The notes: generated from the sequence alone by a model not told the origin. DNA of 64,000 bases from Pseudarthrobacter sp. NamE2 (GCF_005796205.1 NZ_VAHN01000016.1:16259-80258), one strand, 5' to 3'. Counted from the stretch's first letter, positions 52,707-63,786 are shown. Numbers and translations are program-made.

Positions 52707-53630
52707 TTGGACGGCGTCTTAAAAGGCTTCTTTGTGGTGGGCGCCGTGATGCTCGTCGGCTACATCCTGGGCAAGACGAACGCGCTGGGCCCGCACGGAA
52801 CCAAGGTGCTGTCCACCCTGACCTTCCTGGTGGGCCTGCCCAGCCTGATGTTCTCCATGATCGCCACCCGGCACATCTCGGACGTGCTGAGCGAGACCGG
52901 ACTGATCTCCGTGGCCACCGCCGCCGCCATGATGATCCTGTTCGCCATCATCGGCGCGGCCGCCAGATGGGGCGTGCGGAAAACGACCATCGGGGCGCTG
53001 GCCACCGGCATCGTGAACTCCACCAACCTCGGCGTTCCGCTGTCCCAGTATGTGCTGGGAAGCGCCGCCTACGTCACGCCCATCATGCTGTTCCAGCTCG
53101 CCATCGTCACCCCGATCGCCCTCACCATCCTGGACCTCAGCAACCCCGACGGCGAAAAACCGTCTGCCGGGCGCATCCTCGCCACGCCCTTCCGCAACCC
53201 CGTGACAGTGGCGGCCATCCTCGGGATCGTGGTCAGCGCCGTCGGGATCCAGGTCCCTGAACTGGTGCTGGATCCGCTGAAGCTCATCGCGCAGGTCACC
53301 GTCCCGCTGATGCTGATCATCTTCGGCATGTCGCTGCACGGGCTCTCACCCCGCGGCTCCAGCGGCGACGCCGCCCCCACCACTGTGGCCGTCATCCTCA
53401 AATCCGCCATGCAGCCGGTCGCGGCCTGGCTGCTCGCCCGCTACGTCTTCCAGCTGGACGGCTTCAGCACGTTCGTGGTCACCGCGTGCGCCATCCTCCC
53501 CACCGGACAGAACGTGGTGTTGTACGCCGTCCGGTACCGGGTGGGGCAAAGCCTGGCGCAAACGACGGCGGTAGTCACCTCGGTGCTGGCCGTTCCGCTG
53601 CTGCTGGCCGCGGCATGGCTGATGAACTGA
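52707..53630 (+). CDS. AEC family transporter
   Basis: 307 residues with ten hydrophobic segments in two five-helix halves, the auxin-efflux-carrier fold. Helix-break region NSTNLGVPLSQYVLG and the C-terminal LPTGQNVVLYA are typical. Transports organic anions in relatives. The start is a TTG at 52707 with AGAGGA eight bases upstream. It converges on the APC permease with 21 bases between stops. Confidence 0.9.
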   Translation: MDGVLKGFFVVGAVMLVGYILGKTNALGPHGTKVLSTLTFLVGLPSLMFSMIATRHISDVLSETGLISVATAAAMMILFAIIGAAARWGVRKTTIGALATGIVNSTNLGVPLSQYVLGSAAYVTPIMLFQLAIVTPIALTILDLSNPDGEKPSAGRILATPFRNPVTVAAILGIVVSAVGIQVPELVLDPLKLIAQVTVPLMLIIFGMSLHGLSPRGSSGDAAPTTVAVILKSAMQPVAAWLLARYVFQLDGFSTFVVTACAILPTGQNVVLYAVRYRVGQSLAQTTAVVTSVLAVPLLLAAAWLMN

Positions 53631-53651
53631 GCGCCTGGAGGCAGTCCGGCC

Positions 53652-55034
53652 CTAGGCGCCCTCGAGTTCCAGGTGCGGCGTGGGCCGGCGGAACCCGCGG
53701 GTCAGGACGGCAAGGTACACCAGGCCAAGCCCCGCCCAGCTCAGGCCCAGGGAGAAGGACAGCCCGCTCAAACTGGTCCAGAGCCAGAGGGTCAGGACCA
53801 GTCCCGTGCCGGGCAGCAGCAGGTTGTTGAGCAGGCCCCTTGGTCCGCGCTGCTTCCCGTTGATGAAGTAGTGCTTGATGACGGAAAGGTTGACCACCGA
53901 GAAGGCCACCAGGGCCCCGAAGCTGATGAGCGAGGAGACGGTGGTCAGGTCCAGCACCAGGGCAAGCAGCGCCACTGCGGAGGTCAGGACGATGGGGACC
54001 ACAGGCGTACCCAGGCGGGGGTGGAGCCGGCCAAGGACCCCGGGAAGGACCCCGCTGCGGCCCATCGAGTGGATGATGCGCGAGACCGAGGCCTGGGAGG
54101 TCAGGGCGGAGCCGAGGCTTCCGGCAATGTACGCGGAGGTGAAGAAGGCGACAAGGAGGTTCCCGCCGGCTTTGCCCACAACCTCGATTGCTGCGGAATC
54201 CGGGCTGGCAAAACTTCCCACCGGCAGCAGCTGGTGGCTGATGTACGCGAGCGCCAGGAAGATGAGCCCGGCCAGGACCGTGGTCAGCATGATGGCCTTG
54301 GGGATGGTCCGGCGGGGATCCTTTGCCTCCTCGGCGAAGGTGGAGACGGCGTCGAAACCCAGGTAGGAGAGGCAGAGGATGGCGGCGCCGGCCATGATGG
54401 GCGAAAAGCCCTCCGCGCCGTCCACTCCGGTGAAGGGTGCCAGGAGATCCACCGCGCCCATGCCCGTGACGGACACGGAGGCCAGGACCACGAAGAGCAC
54501 AATGAACAGGCCTTGGAGCCCCACCACCACGTAATTCGCGCGCGCAACCGCGGTGATGCCAACGAGGTTCAGCACGGTCACGGCCACGATGGACACCACA
54601 ATGAAGAGCCAGGCCGGCACGGCCGGGAAGGCGGCGTTGAGGTAGATGCCGATCAGCAGGTAGTTGATCATCGGCAGGAGCAGATAGTCGAGCAGCAGCG
54701 ACCACCCAGCCAGAAAGCCGAACCCGGGGCCGAAGGAACGGGTTGCGTAGGTGTAGGCAGAGCCGCCGAACGGGAAGGCCTTGGCCATCCGCCCATAGGA
54801 CCGGGCGGTGAAGAGCATCACAACCAACGCGGCGGCATAGGCCGCTGAAAGCCGGCCCCCGGTCAGCTCCACCACAATGCCGTACGTACTGAAGATAGTG
54901 AGGGGCACCATGTACACGAGCCCCAGCAGGACCAGCGACGGGATCCCCAGGACACGGCGCCACCCGGTGCCGGGAGTTCCAGGACTTTGATGGTTTGCCT
55001 CGAGCGGGGCTCGGGTGTCAGATGCGGAGCTCAT
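53652..55034 (-). CDS. APC superfamily permease
   Basis: 460 residues, 12 helices. KAFPFGGSAYTYATRSFGP in helix 3 and LGFDAVSTFAEEAKDPRRTIP after helix 6 place it with amino-acid/putrescine importers (PuuP-like). Start at 55034 (MSSASDT); the frame to 55208 encodes a basic, unconserved leader. Upstream there is a palindrome at 55192-55210. Confidence 0.9.
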   Translation of the reverse strand: MSSASDTRAPLEANHQSPGTPGTGWRRVLGIPSLVLLGLVYMVPLTIFSTYGIVVELTGGRLSAAYAAALVVMLFTARSYGRMAKAFPFGGSAYTYATRSFGPGFGFLAGWSLLLDYLLLPMINYLLIGIYLNAAFPAVPAWLFIVVSIVAVTVLNLVGITAVARANYVVVGLQGLFIVLFVVLASVSVTGMGAVDLLAPFTGVDGAEGFSPIMAGAAILCLSYLGFDAVSTFAEEAKDPRRTIPKAIMLTTVLAGLIFLALAYISHQLLPVGSFASPDSAAIEVVGKAGGNLLVAFFTSAYIAGSLGSALTSQASVSRIIHSMGRSGVLPGVLGRLHPRLGTPVVPIVLTSAVALLALVLDLTTVSSLISFGALVAFSVVNLSVIKHYFINGKQRGPRGLLNNLLLPGTGLVLTLWLWTSLSGLSFSLGLSWAGLGLVYLAVLTRGFRRPTPHLELEGA

Positions 55035-55191
55035 GGTGGTTCCTAGGGGTTCGGGCCTCCGGCGCGGGGGCGGCACTGGCAGGTGAAGCGGGCTGGGGAT
55101 GCTGGCGGGAACGCGGCCACGCCGTTGTTGGCCGCAACCCTGCGGGTGGTTTCGATGATGCTTGGTCAAGTCCAACCGCCGCATCCGCAAT

Positions 55192-55210
55192 AAATGAATG
55201 GGGTTCATTT
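55192..55210. promoter_or_regulatory. Palindrome AAATGAA-N5-TTCATTT
   Basis: Perfect seven-base arms in an otherwise GC-rich stretch, 158 bases upstream of the APC permease start. Candidate operator or promoter element. The rest of 55035-55313 shows only this and the terminator at 55270. Confidence 0.45.
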
Positions 55211-55269
55211 AGTAAAGCAGTGACGCCGCTCACGGTCAAGGGCCGCTAAAGTGTTACGCCGGCCAGCAA

Positions 55270-55302
55270 GAAGCCCCGGCCGCGTGGAGCAGCCGGGGCT
55301 TC
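55270..55302 (-). terminator. Terminator of the iron/acyltransferase operon
   Basis: Perfect 11-base arms GAAGCCCCGGC (55270-55280) and GCCGGGGCTTC (55292-55302), 12 bases beyond the stop of the fusion gene. Marks the likely end of the operon begun at 61812. Confidence 0.75.
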
Positions 55303-55313
55303 GGGAACAGGAA

Positions 55314-57887
55314 TCAGCCGGGATTATGGACCGCGGAAGAGCCGGGGGTTCCCCGCAAAACCCCGCCGAACCTGGACCACGCTTCCGCAGCGGCGCCGGG
55401 CAGCCACCGGCAAAGGGCCCAGTACCCGACGCCGACCAGAAGGGAACCCGCCACGGCCAGGACCGGGTTGATGGGCAGCAGCACCGGGTAGACCAGCCAG
55501 TGCGTCAGGTAGATGTACAGAGAGGCCGCGGCCAGCCGGCCCGTGACGCGGCGCAGGAACGCAGGCACTGGCAGCGCCGGCAGCCAGACGAGGAGCAGGA
55601 TGCCCGCGGCCACGGTCGCCTCCCGCACGGTGCTGTTGAAGAAGCCGGGCAGGGTCAGCAGGGTGATGGCGGAAACCGTCACCCGGTGCAAATGGGTCCG
55701 GGCACGGCCGAGCGCCCAGCCCAGCGCGAAGATCCAGAACACCGGCGGAGGCACGGGCAGGCCGGGATCCACGATGTCGAACCGGCTCAGCAGGCCGATC
55801 CCCACGAGGCCGAGCGCGAAGGCGAAGGGCGCACGCCGCTCCCAGCGGTCCACCCAGGGGACCGCCATGAGCGCGGCCATGGCCAGCAGGATGTACACGA
55901 GCAGCTCGATGAACCAGAAGTGCCACTGGGTGGTTACTTCCGCGGGCCCCACCATGGCATTGAGCAGGAAGATGTTGGCCACCGTGTAGTGGTCGGTCAG
56001 CAGGTAGGCCAGCGCGATGAACGCCACGGACGGCACCACGATCCGCGCCGTACCCCGCAGCTGGCGGCGGAGCCGCGGGCCGCGCTCCTCGGCCAGCTGG
56101 AACCGGGCAAAGTTGTAGCCGGCTACGGCGAAGAGCAGGTGGGCGGTCTGGAACATAAAAAGCTCCACGTGCGTGGCAACGATGCACACGATCGCCGCGG
56201 CGCGGAGCACAATCGAGGTCTCCAGGAAGGACACCAGGCGCCGCCGCTTCGGCTTCCGGCGGCGCTCCAGCTCCTGCACGGGCAGCAGGTGCCAATCCGG
56301 CGGCAGCTGCCCCAGCACCTGCTCCAGCCGCACGGATACCGCCACATAGGAAAGGGAGTCGCCGTCCAGGGAGACGAACGTGTCGTTATCGCCCACGGAG
56401 GAACATTCCAGCGCCTCCATGAAGATACGCCGGACGTCGGCGGGGCCTTCCGCTGCCGGTTCCGCGGGCGCAGCGCCGGCTCCGGCAAGCGCAGGGTCAA
56501 CGGCGGGCGCGGGCATCCCCAGCGCCAGGACTGCCGGGTAGTCCACCTTGCCGGTGCCGAGCCGGGGCAGGGCCTCAACCGGATGGATCACGACGGCGGC
56601 GCGGGGCAGCCCGAGCGTGCCGGCCAGGGCTTTGGCGAGCAGGCCGCCGTCGTGGTCGCCTTCAACGGCGGCCACCAGGCCGTCATCCGAGCCGGCGGCA
56701 GCCGCCGTGATCCCCATGTCGGCGAAAATGCGTTCCACCTGCCCGAGGTCCACGCGCAGGCCCACGATCTTCACGAACCGGCTGCGCCGGCCCACCACCT
56801 CGTACAGTCCGTTGGAATGTTGCCGGGCGAGGTCCCCGGTGCGGAGCTCGTGGACTTCCCGGCCCAACGCCAGGTCCGCCGGCTGCTCCGCATAGCCAAG
56901 CATCACGTTGGGGCCGCTGTACACCAGCTCGCCGTCGGCCAGGTCCTCGACCGGCTCGATGCGGAAGAAACCGCCCGGCACGGGCACCCCGATGGTCCCG
57001 GCATGGTCGGCAGCAAGGTCCGGCGGCAGGTACGCCATCCGCGCTGTCGCCTCCGTCGCCCCGTACATCACAAACAGGTCCCACCCGCGGCGCTGCCCCG
57101 TCTCCGCCCAGGCCCGGACCTTTTCCGGCGCCAGCCGCCCGCCGGCCTGCGTCACGTAGCGCAGGTGGGGCAGGTCCTTTTCCGCGAAGCCCACCCGCTC
57201 CAGGAGGTCGAACGTGTAGGGCACGGCGGCGAAGGAGGTGGCGCGCCGGCTGCGGAAGAGGTCCCAGAAGCAGGGGTCCACCACCGACAGGTCCGTGAGC
57301 ACCAGCCCGGCCCCGCGGATGAGGTGGCTGTTGATGACCGAGAGACCGTAGCAGTAGTGCAGCGGCAGGGTGGTGGCCGCGCGGTCCTCCGGCCCGATAT
57401 GCAGGTAGTCGGCGATGGCCTCGGCGTTGGCTGTGAGGTTGCCGTGCGAGAGCCGCACCAGCTTGGGCGAACCCGTGGAACCCGAGGTGCTGAGCAGCAG
57501 GGCAAGGTCCGGATGCAGCTCATGCCGGGTACCGGCGCGCCGCTCCTCCAGCAGCGGGACGCCATCGCCTCCGCCGGAACGCAGGAGCACGTCCGGATCG
57601 TAGGCGCCCACCAGCGACGCCAGGGCCTCGGGCTTGTCCGCCGGCGCCAGCAGGAGGGGGTGGCCCGCGGACAAGGCGGCAAGGTAGCCGACCAGCGAGT
57701 CAAGATCGTTGCGGGCGGCCAGCACCACAAGACGGCGTTCGGTACCGAGCCGGGCTGCGGCCGCGTCAACGCGCAAGGCAAGCTCCCGGTAGGAGATGGT
57801 GCCTTCGGGGGTGAGGATTGCCGGACGGTCACCGTGGCGGGCGAGGTCCGTGAAGGCGACCCGGGCGAGGTCCGGCTGGGCGGTCAT
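55314..57887 (-). CDS. Adenylation-carrier-AT3 membrane acyltransferase fusion
   Basis: 857 residues, three parts. Adenylation domain (about 5-455): STSGSTGSPK (133-142), YGATEAT (275-281), ELRTGDLA and GTGKVDY with Lys447. Carrier domain (about 485-545): LDGDSLSYV with the phosphopantetheine Ser511. Acyltransferase_3 domain (about 555-845): LRAAAIVCIVATH and ten or so helices. LPLHYCYGLS replaces the FDxS region of amino-acid-activating domains, so an acyl or aryl acid is the likelier substrate. Inference: activates an acid, loads it on its own carrier and passes it through or onto the membrane. AAGG precedes the ATG; 63 bases after the ferric ABC ATPase gene, same strand, no terminator between. 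Confidence 0.88.
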   Translation of the reverse strand: MTAQPDLARVAFTDLARHGDRPAILTPEGTISYRELALRVDAAAARLGTERRLVVLAARNDLDSLVGYLAALSAGHPLLLAPADKPEALASLVGAYDPDVLLRSGGGDGVPLLEERRAGTRHELHPDLALLLSTSGSTGSPKLVRLSHGNLTANAEAIADYLHIGPEDRAATTLPLHYCYGLSVINSHLIRGAGLVLTDLSVVDPCFWDLFRSRRATSFAAVPYTFDLLERVGFAEKDLPHLRYVTQAGGRLAPEKVRAWAETGQRRGWDLFVMYGATEATARMAYLPPDLAADHAGTIGVPVPGGFFRIEPVEDLADGELVYSGPNVMLGYAEQPADLALGREVHELRTGDLARQHSNGLYEVVGRRSRFVKIVGLRVDLGQVERIFADMGITAAAAGSDDGLVAAVEGDHDGGLLAKALAGTLGLPRAAVVIHPVEALPRLGTGKVDYPAVLALGMPAPAVDPALAGAGAAPAEPAAEGPADVRRIFMEALECSSVGDNDTFVSLDGDSLSYVAVSVRLEQVLGQLPPDWHLLPVQELERRRKPKRRRLVSFLETSIVLRAAAIVCIVATHVELFMFQTAHLLFAVAGYNFARFQLAEERGPRLRRQLRGTARIVVPSVAFIALAYLLTDHYTVANIFLLNAMVGPAEVTTQWHFWFIELLVYILLAMAALMAVPWVDRWERRAPFAFALGLVGIGLLSRFDIVDPGLPVPPPVFWIFALGWALGRARTHLHRVTVSAITLLTLPGFFNSTVREATVAAGILLLVWLPALPVPAFLRRVTGRLAAASLYIYLTHWLVYPVLLPINPVLAVAGSLLVGVGYWALCRWLPGAAAEAWSRFGGVLRGTPGSSAVHNPG

Positions 57888-57950
57888 CGCGTTACCTTGG
57901 CGGGGAAAGCGGGCATGGGGATGGCCTAACTTGATGGCGGGGTGGTGGTG

Positions 57951-59101
<1,151 letters not shown>

Positions 59102-59105
<4 letters not shown>

Positions 59106-60793
59106 GCTGGGGCCTTTCCATGCGTTTCAAGCCGGCGCGCCTGCCGGACCAGGACCAGGACGGGAAGGATGGCCGCCGCGACAATCACCAGCGCCGGCAG
59201 CGAGGCCTTTTCCCAGAAGTTTTCGCGGGCAAGCTCGTAAACCCAGACGGCCGCCGTCGTAAATCCGAAAGGCCGCAGCAGCAGCACAATGGGCAGCTCC
59301 TTGACGGCGTCGATCGCCACCAGCATCAGCGCCACGGCAATCCCGGACCTGGCCAGGGGAACATGCACGCGGGCCAGGATGCGCGCGGGCGCTGCGCCCA
59401 GGCTGAGCGCGGAGAAGGTGAGGGTGGACGGGATTTTGGCGAAGCTGGCGTCCACTGACTGGTAGGCCGGCGCGAGGAAGCGGATCACGTAGGCGTACAG
59501 GATGCCCAGGACCGAACCGGTGACGAGCAGCCCGGTGCCGCCGGGTACCCCGGCCGCCTCGAGGGCACTGTCCAGGGCCGCGAAGGAGATGAGCACGCCG
59601 ATGCCCACCACCGCGCCCGGGACGGCATAGCCGAAGGTCGTGAGCTGGGCCGCGGAGGAGGCGAACCTGCCGCCGCTGAGCCGCACGCCGTGCCCCACCG
59701 CAACGGAAAGGATGACGCAGGCCGCGGCGGTGACGGCGGCCACCAGGAGCGTGTTGATGATGTACTGCCCGAACCGCGGGTCCGCCAGGAAGCCGGGGTT
59801 CTTGACCGCCCCGCCCACCGCCCAGGCCAGCAACTGGAGCACGGGAATCAAAAAGCCCGTGCTGACCGCCGCCATGCACAGGGCGGCGGCACCCCAGCCG
59901 CGTCCGCCGTCGAGCCTCTGCGGCTGCAGGCCCTGTCCGCGCCCGCCCTGGCGGTGGTAGCGGGCCCGGCCGCGCAGGACACGCTCCCCCGCGAGCACGG
60001 CGACGGCGAACAGCAGCACCAGAACGGCCAGCTGGGTTGCGGCGTGGAAGTTGAAGGTGCCCTTCCAGACCAGGTAGACGCCCACGGAAACGGTCTGGAC
60101 GTTGAAGTACTGCACCGTGGCGAAGTCGGTCAGCGTCTCCATCATCACCAGGGCCATGCCCGCCGCCAGCGACGGCCGGGCAAGCGGCAGCAGGACCCGC
60201 CGGAACGCCCCGCTCCGGCCCGCACCCAGCGTCCGGGCCGCATCGTATGTGCCCGCCGTGTGCTCCATCAGCGCGGTGCGCGCCAGGAGGTAGACGTAGG
60301 GGTAGAGGGACAGCGACATCACCAGGATTGCGCCCGGCAGGGACCGGACCTCCGGCACCCAGACCCCGGCGCCGAACACCCCGCGCAGTGCCGTCTGCAC
60401 CGGCCCGGACACGTCGAACACGGAGAGGAAGACGAACCCCAGGATGTAGGCGGGCACGGCCAGCGGCAGGACCAGCAGCCAGACAAACACATTCCGCAGC
60501 GGGAAACGGTAGGCCGTGACCAGCCAGGCCAGCCCGCCGCCCACCAGCAGCGAGCCCGCGGCGACACCGAGCATCAGCAGCAGGGTGGTGAGCACCATCC
60601 CGGGAAGGTCCCGCGGCGGGGCCGTGCTGCCCAGGCTGCCGAGCCCGTCCAGGACCACCGCCAACACGGGCGTGACCACCACCGCGGCCACCACGACGAC
60701 GAGGGCGGACCACGCGGGGCGCCCTGCACCGGCCGCCCGGCGGGGGCGGCGCTTCGGCGTCCCCGCTTCTGCGAGGACAGCCGTTTCGGTCAC
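59102..60793 (-). CDS. fbpB: Ferric iron ABC transporter, fused permease
   Basis: 563 residues with 12 helices and two permease domains in tandem, as in FbpB/SfuB. EAA-like loops lie near TLGAGRSGAFRRVLLPLARP and LSLGAAPARILARVHVPLAR. The GTG at 60793 overlaps the binding-protein stop (GTGA); the frame further up to 60979 is antisense-like and rejected. Moves iron across the membrane. Confidence 0.92.
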
Positions 60794-61812
60794 TTGTATC
60801 CGGCCTCGGCGAGCAGATCGACGGCCTCGGCGTTGAGGTCGCCGTAGGCTTCGGCGTTCAGCGGCATGCGCTTGAACTCGCCGAACCCGGCGATGACGGG
60901 CTCGGGCTTGGCGGCCGGGTTGGCCGGGAACTCGTGGTTGGCGTCCACGAAGGCGTTCTGGCCCTTTGTGGCCAGCCACTCGATGAGCTGCTGTGCTTCC
61001 CCGGCGTTGTCCGAGCCGGCCACCACGCCCGCGCCGGAAATGTTCACGTGGGTTCCGGCGCCCTGCTGGCTGGCCCAGTAGAGGTCCACCTTGAAGTCCG
61101 GCTTCTCCTCGAGAGTGCGGGCCAGGTAGTAGTGGTTGTTGATGCCCACGTCGCAGGTGCCCGCGTCAATGGCTTCAAGCAGCAGCACGTCGTTGCTCAT
61201 GATCTGCACGTCGTTGGCCACCCAGCCCTTGGCGATCTCCAGGGCCTTCTCCCGGCCGTGGAGCCCGATCAGGCTGGCGACGAGGGACTGGGTGTAGGAG
61301 GAGGTGGCGTCCCGCATGCACAGGCGCCCCTTCCACTTGGGGTCGGTGAGGCCGGCATAGGTGTCCGCCGCGTCGAACTCGGCGGGATCCACGTTGTTGG
61401 GGTTGTAGGTGATGGTGCGGGCCCGCATGGCCAGGCCGAACCAGCGTCCCTGCGGGTCGCGGAGGTCCTCCGGCACCGCTTCGTTCAGGGTTGCGGAGTC
61501 GACGGCGGCAAGCTCGTCCTGGCGGGCGGCGTTCCACAGGTTGCCCGCGTCCACGGTCATGAAGACGTCCGCCGGGGAATCCTCCCCTTCGGCCTTGAGC
61601 CGCTCCAGGAGCTCGGCGTCGTCGCCCGAGATGAACTCCACGGAAATGCCGGTTTCGTCAGTGAACTGGCCGAAGGCGCCCTCGAGGTCGTAATGGCGGG
61701 CCGAGTAGATCTGGAGGTCGGCCGGCTGTCCGCCGATGATGCCGCAGCCGGTCAGTGCAGCCGTAACGGCTGCAAGGCTTGCGGTGGCAGCGATCAAGCG
61801 TCGAATGGGCAC
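60790..61812 (-). CDS. fbpA: Ferric iron ABC transporter, substrate-binding lipoprotein
   Basis: 340 residues from a GTG at 61812 with AGAAGAG upstream. Lipoprotein signal: IRRLIAATASLAAVTAALTGC with lipobox LTGC (cut into IRRLIAATASL and AALTGC here). The mature part resembles FbpA/iron(III)-binding proteins: LQIYSARHYDLE, FMTVDAGNLWNA and GINNHYYLAR with the Tyr pair that binds iron. First gene of the operon, 50 bases behind a DtxR/IdeR-type box. Confidence 0.93.
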   Translation of the reverse strand: MPIRRLIAATASLAAVTAALTGCGIIGGQPADLQIYSARHYDLEGAFGQFTDETGISVEFISGDDAELLERLKAEGEDSPADVFMTVDAGNLWNAARQDELAAVDSATLNEAVPEDLRDPQGRWFGLAMRARTITYNPNNVDPAEFDAADTYAGLTDPKWKGRLCMRDATSSYTQSLVASLIGLHGREKALEIAKGWVANDVQIMSNDVLLLEAIDAGTCDVGINNHYYLARTLEEKPDFKVDLYWASQQGAGTHVNISGAGVVAGSDNAGEAQQLIEWLATKGQNAFVDANHEFPANPAAKPEPVIAGFGEFKRMPLNAEAYGDLNAEAVDLLAEAGYK

Positions 61813-61861
61813 GGGTGGAGCTCTTCTCACAAGGGGCGGCACTGCCGCAAGGCGAATTTGG

Positions 61862-61880
61862 CAAGGTAAGGCTATCTTAA
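61862..61880. promoter_or_regulatory. DtxR/IdeR-type iron box
   Basis: CAAGGTAAGGCTATCTTAA matches the actinobacterial iron-box consensus (TTAGGTTAGGCTAACCTAA) at 14 of 19 positions, including the GG and GGCTA core. On the minus strand it overlaps TAAGAT, a possible -10. Indicates repression of the fbpABC operon when iron is plentiful. Confidence 0.8.
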
Positions 61881-62003
61881 TTCGGCGTGGCTGCTTGAAC
61901 TGTGAAGCCAAAGAGACAACCCTGGCCGCCTCCCGCCGTCGTCCTGCTCCAGCACCCCGCGGCAAAACAGGTGCCTGTCGTGCCCCCGCCGTAAGCTGGG
62001 ACC

Positions 62004-63113
62004 ATGCCGAGCAATTGGGAAAACCTGGACGCGCCGCTGCGCGAATCCGTGCAGCACAACGTGGAGATTTACGAGCGCGTCCGGCCCACCCTGAAGCTGG
62101 TGACCAAGGACGTCCTGCTGCAGATGCGGGGCATGCTGAAGGACACCGAGGTTACGCCGCTGTTCGTCACGGGGCGGACCAAAACGGTGGAATCGTTCAA
62201 GGAAAAGATTTCACGCACAGAGGATCCGCTGGAACCGGGCGGTCCCCGGGTGCTGAAATTCCCGGACCCGTTCCGGACCCTCAATGACATGGTGGGTATC
62301 CGGGTCATCACCAAACTGCCGGCCGAGAACGCAGCCGTGGCAAACCTGATCAAGCGCCAGCGCCAGCTGTTCGACTGCCGGGGCGACCGGGAAAAGGACA
62401 TCGGCTCCATCGAATCCGGCACCTACGGGTACTCCAGCCGGCACCTGATCCTGCGGACCATCCAGAACGAGGCTGTCAAAGAGTACCAGCAGGTCTTCAA
62501 CCCGGACATCGCCCCGAACGGCAGCTACTTCTTCGAGTGCCAGATCCGCACCATTTTCGCCCACGCCTGGAGCGAGATCGAGCACGACATCCGGTTCAAG
62601 GCCGAGGACCCGCGGGCCTGGACGCCGCATTTCGACCGCCAGTTCACGGCGACTGCCGCCATGCTGGAAACGGTGGAGACGGCCTTCGCGGACCTGCACG
62701 AGCGCTACGAGGAAGTCCGCAGCTTCTGGGACATGGCCGGCGAGGGCGCCGCGCCGCTGACGCCCAACAGGATCCGGGACGTCTGGCGGACTTTACTCCC
62801 GCACGTCGACCGCAAGGTGGACGACGATTGGGGCTGGGCCGCCGAACTGCTGGCCGCCCACGGCCTCAACCAGACCATGCAGCTGGCAGGGCTGCTCAGC
62901 GCCAACCGCATCACGGAGGTCCGCAAGGCCCTGGACCACCGCTACTCCCCCGGCCCGGACCGGCTGCTCGATGACCTGCTGCTGTGGCAGTACGGCACCA
63001 AGCACATCGACCTCACCGCGGAAGCGCCCGACGCCGTCCCGCACCCGAGGCGCGACAGCCTCCTGCGTCGGTTGAAGCAGATCGAGCGCTACCGGATGAC
63101 CAAGAAGAATTAG
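62004..63113 (+). CDS. RelA/SpoT-domain (p)ppGpp synthetase-like protein
   Basis: 369 residues. Synthetase core about 50-215: TGRTKTVESFKEKI, LNDMVGIRVI, SGTYGYSSRHLI and FECQIRTIFAHAWSEIEHDI, with the ATP-binding Arg/Lys and catalytic Asp/Glu residues in place. No HD hydrolase, TGS or ACT domain, so it is a small-alarmone-synthetase-like protein with an extra C-terminal region of about 140 residues of unknown role. Divergent from the iron transporter operon. Confidence 0.85.
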   Translation: MPSNWENLDAPLRESVQHNVEIYERVRPTLKLVTKDVLLQMRGMLKDTEVTPLFVTGRTKTVESFKEKISRTEDPLEPGGPRVLKFPDPFRTLNDMVGIRVITKLPAENAAVANLIKRQRQLFDCRGDREKDIGSIESGTYGYSSRHLILRTIQNEAVKEYQQVFNPDIAPNGSYFFECQIRTIFAHAWSEIEHDIRFKAEDPRAWTPHFDRQFTATAAMLETVETAFADLHERYEEVRSFWDMAGEGAAPLTPNRIRDVWRTLLPHVDRKVDDDWGWAAELLAAHGLNQTMQLAGLLSANRITEVRKALDHRYSPGPDRLLDDLLLWQYGTKHIDLTAEAPDAVPHPRRDSLLRRLKQIERYRMTKKN

Positions 63114-63119
63114 CTGGTT

Positions 63120-63698
63120 TTACGAGCCGGTGCTCCGTTTCTTGAGCTTGTCCAGGAGCCGGTCCACCATGCCCACGCCGGGTCCCACCGTCTTGTGGAA
63201 CAGTTCGGAGTGCGGGGCGCTGGGATGCGGCCTGGTGGGTGCCAGCTTTTTCGCCTTCTCCACCTTCCCGCCCATTTCTACGAGTTTTTCGCGCGGGATG
63301 TGAAGCCGGAGCTTGGGAAACTGTTCGCTTTCCTCGTCGCCGGCGTGGTGCGTCAGTTGCGCCTCAAGCTCGCGCACCAGTTCAATAAAGGCCTGGTCTG
63401 CCGGCTCCGCTTTCTCAAGCTGCTTCATCAGCTTGACGATGTCGTCGTGCTCCTTTTTGTCGTGTTCCACTTCCTCTTTGCCGTTGGGCACGTGGTCTTC
63501 GATTGCAGGGTAGACATACATTTCCTCGGCGACGGCGTGGCGCATCACCTCGGCGATCAAGGTGTCGGCGAGGTCCCTGCGCCGGCCTTCGTCAGAGGTG
63601 CCGTGGATCTGCCCGATCAGCGCCATCATCTCCTGGTGATCGGCGGTCAGGATGTCCACAACATCCACGCTGGTTCCTGCGGAATTGGTATCACTCAT
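63120..63698 (-). CDS. Hemerythrin-domain protein
   Basis: 192 residues. Four-helix HHE domain about 10-145 with iron-ligand motifs DILTADHQEM, RHAVAEEMYVYP, EHDKKEHDD and LTHHAGDEESEQFP. The last 45 residues are basic. Such proteins sense or buffer oxygen, nitric oxide or iron. Start at 63698 follows GGAGG. It converges on the RelA/SpoT gene with six bases between stops. Confidence 0.92.
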   Translation of the reverse strand: MSDTNSAGTSVDVVDILTADHQEMMALIGQIHGTSDEGRRRDLADTLIAEVMRHAVAEEMYVYPAIEDHVPNGKEEVEHDKKEHDDIVKLMKQLEKAEPADQAFIELVRELEAQLTHHAGDEESEQFPKLRLHIPREKLVEMGGKVEKAKKLAPTRPHPSAPHSELFHKTVGPGVGMVDRLLDKLKKRSTGS

Positions 63699-63786
63699 GA
63701 GCTGCCCCTCCTCCTGGATCGCTTCTTCTAAGCGACATGGGACGGCCAAAGTACCACGGGCCAGGAGCCCGATCCATAGGTGGAAA

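Noticed and set aside
59120..60847. Gly/Arg-rich open frames around the ferric permease
   Set aside because: Shadow frames of fbpB without domain signatures.
60794..60979. N-terminal extension of the ferric permease
   Set aside because: Arg-rich shadow of the binding-protein gene; the GTGA overlap at 60790-60793 is the natural start.
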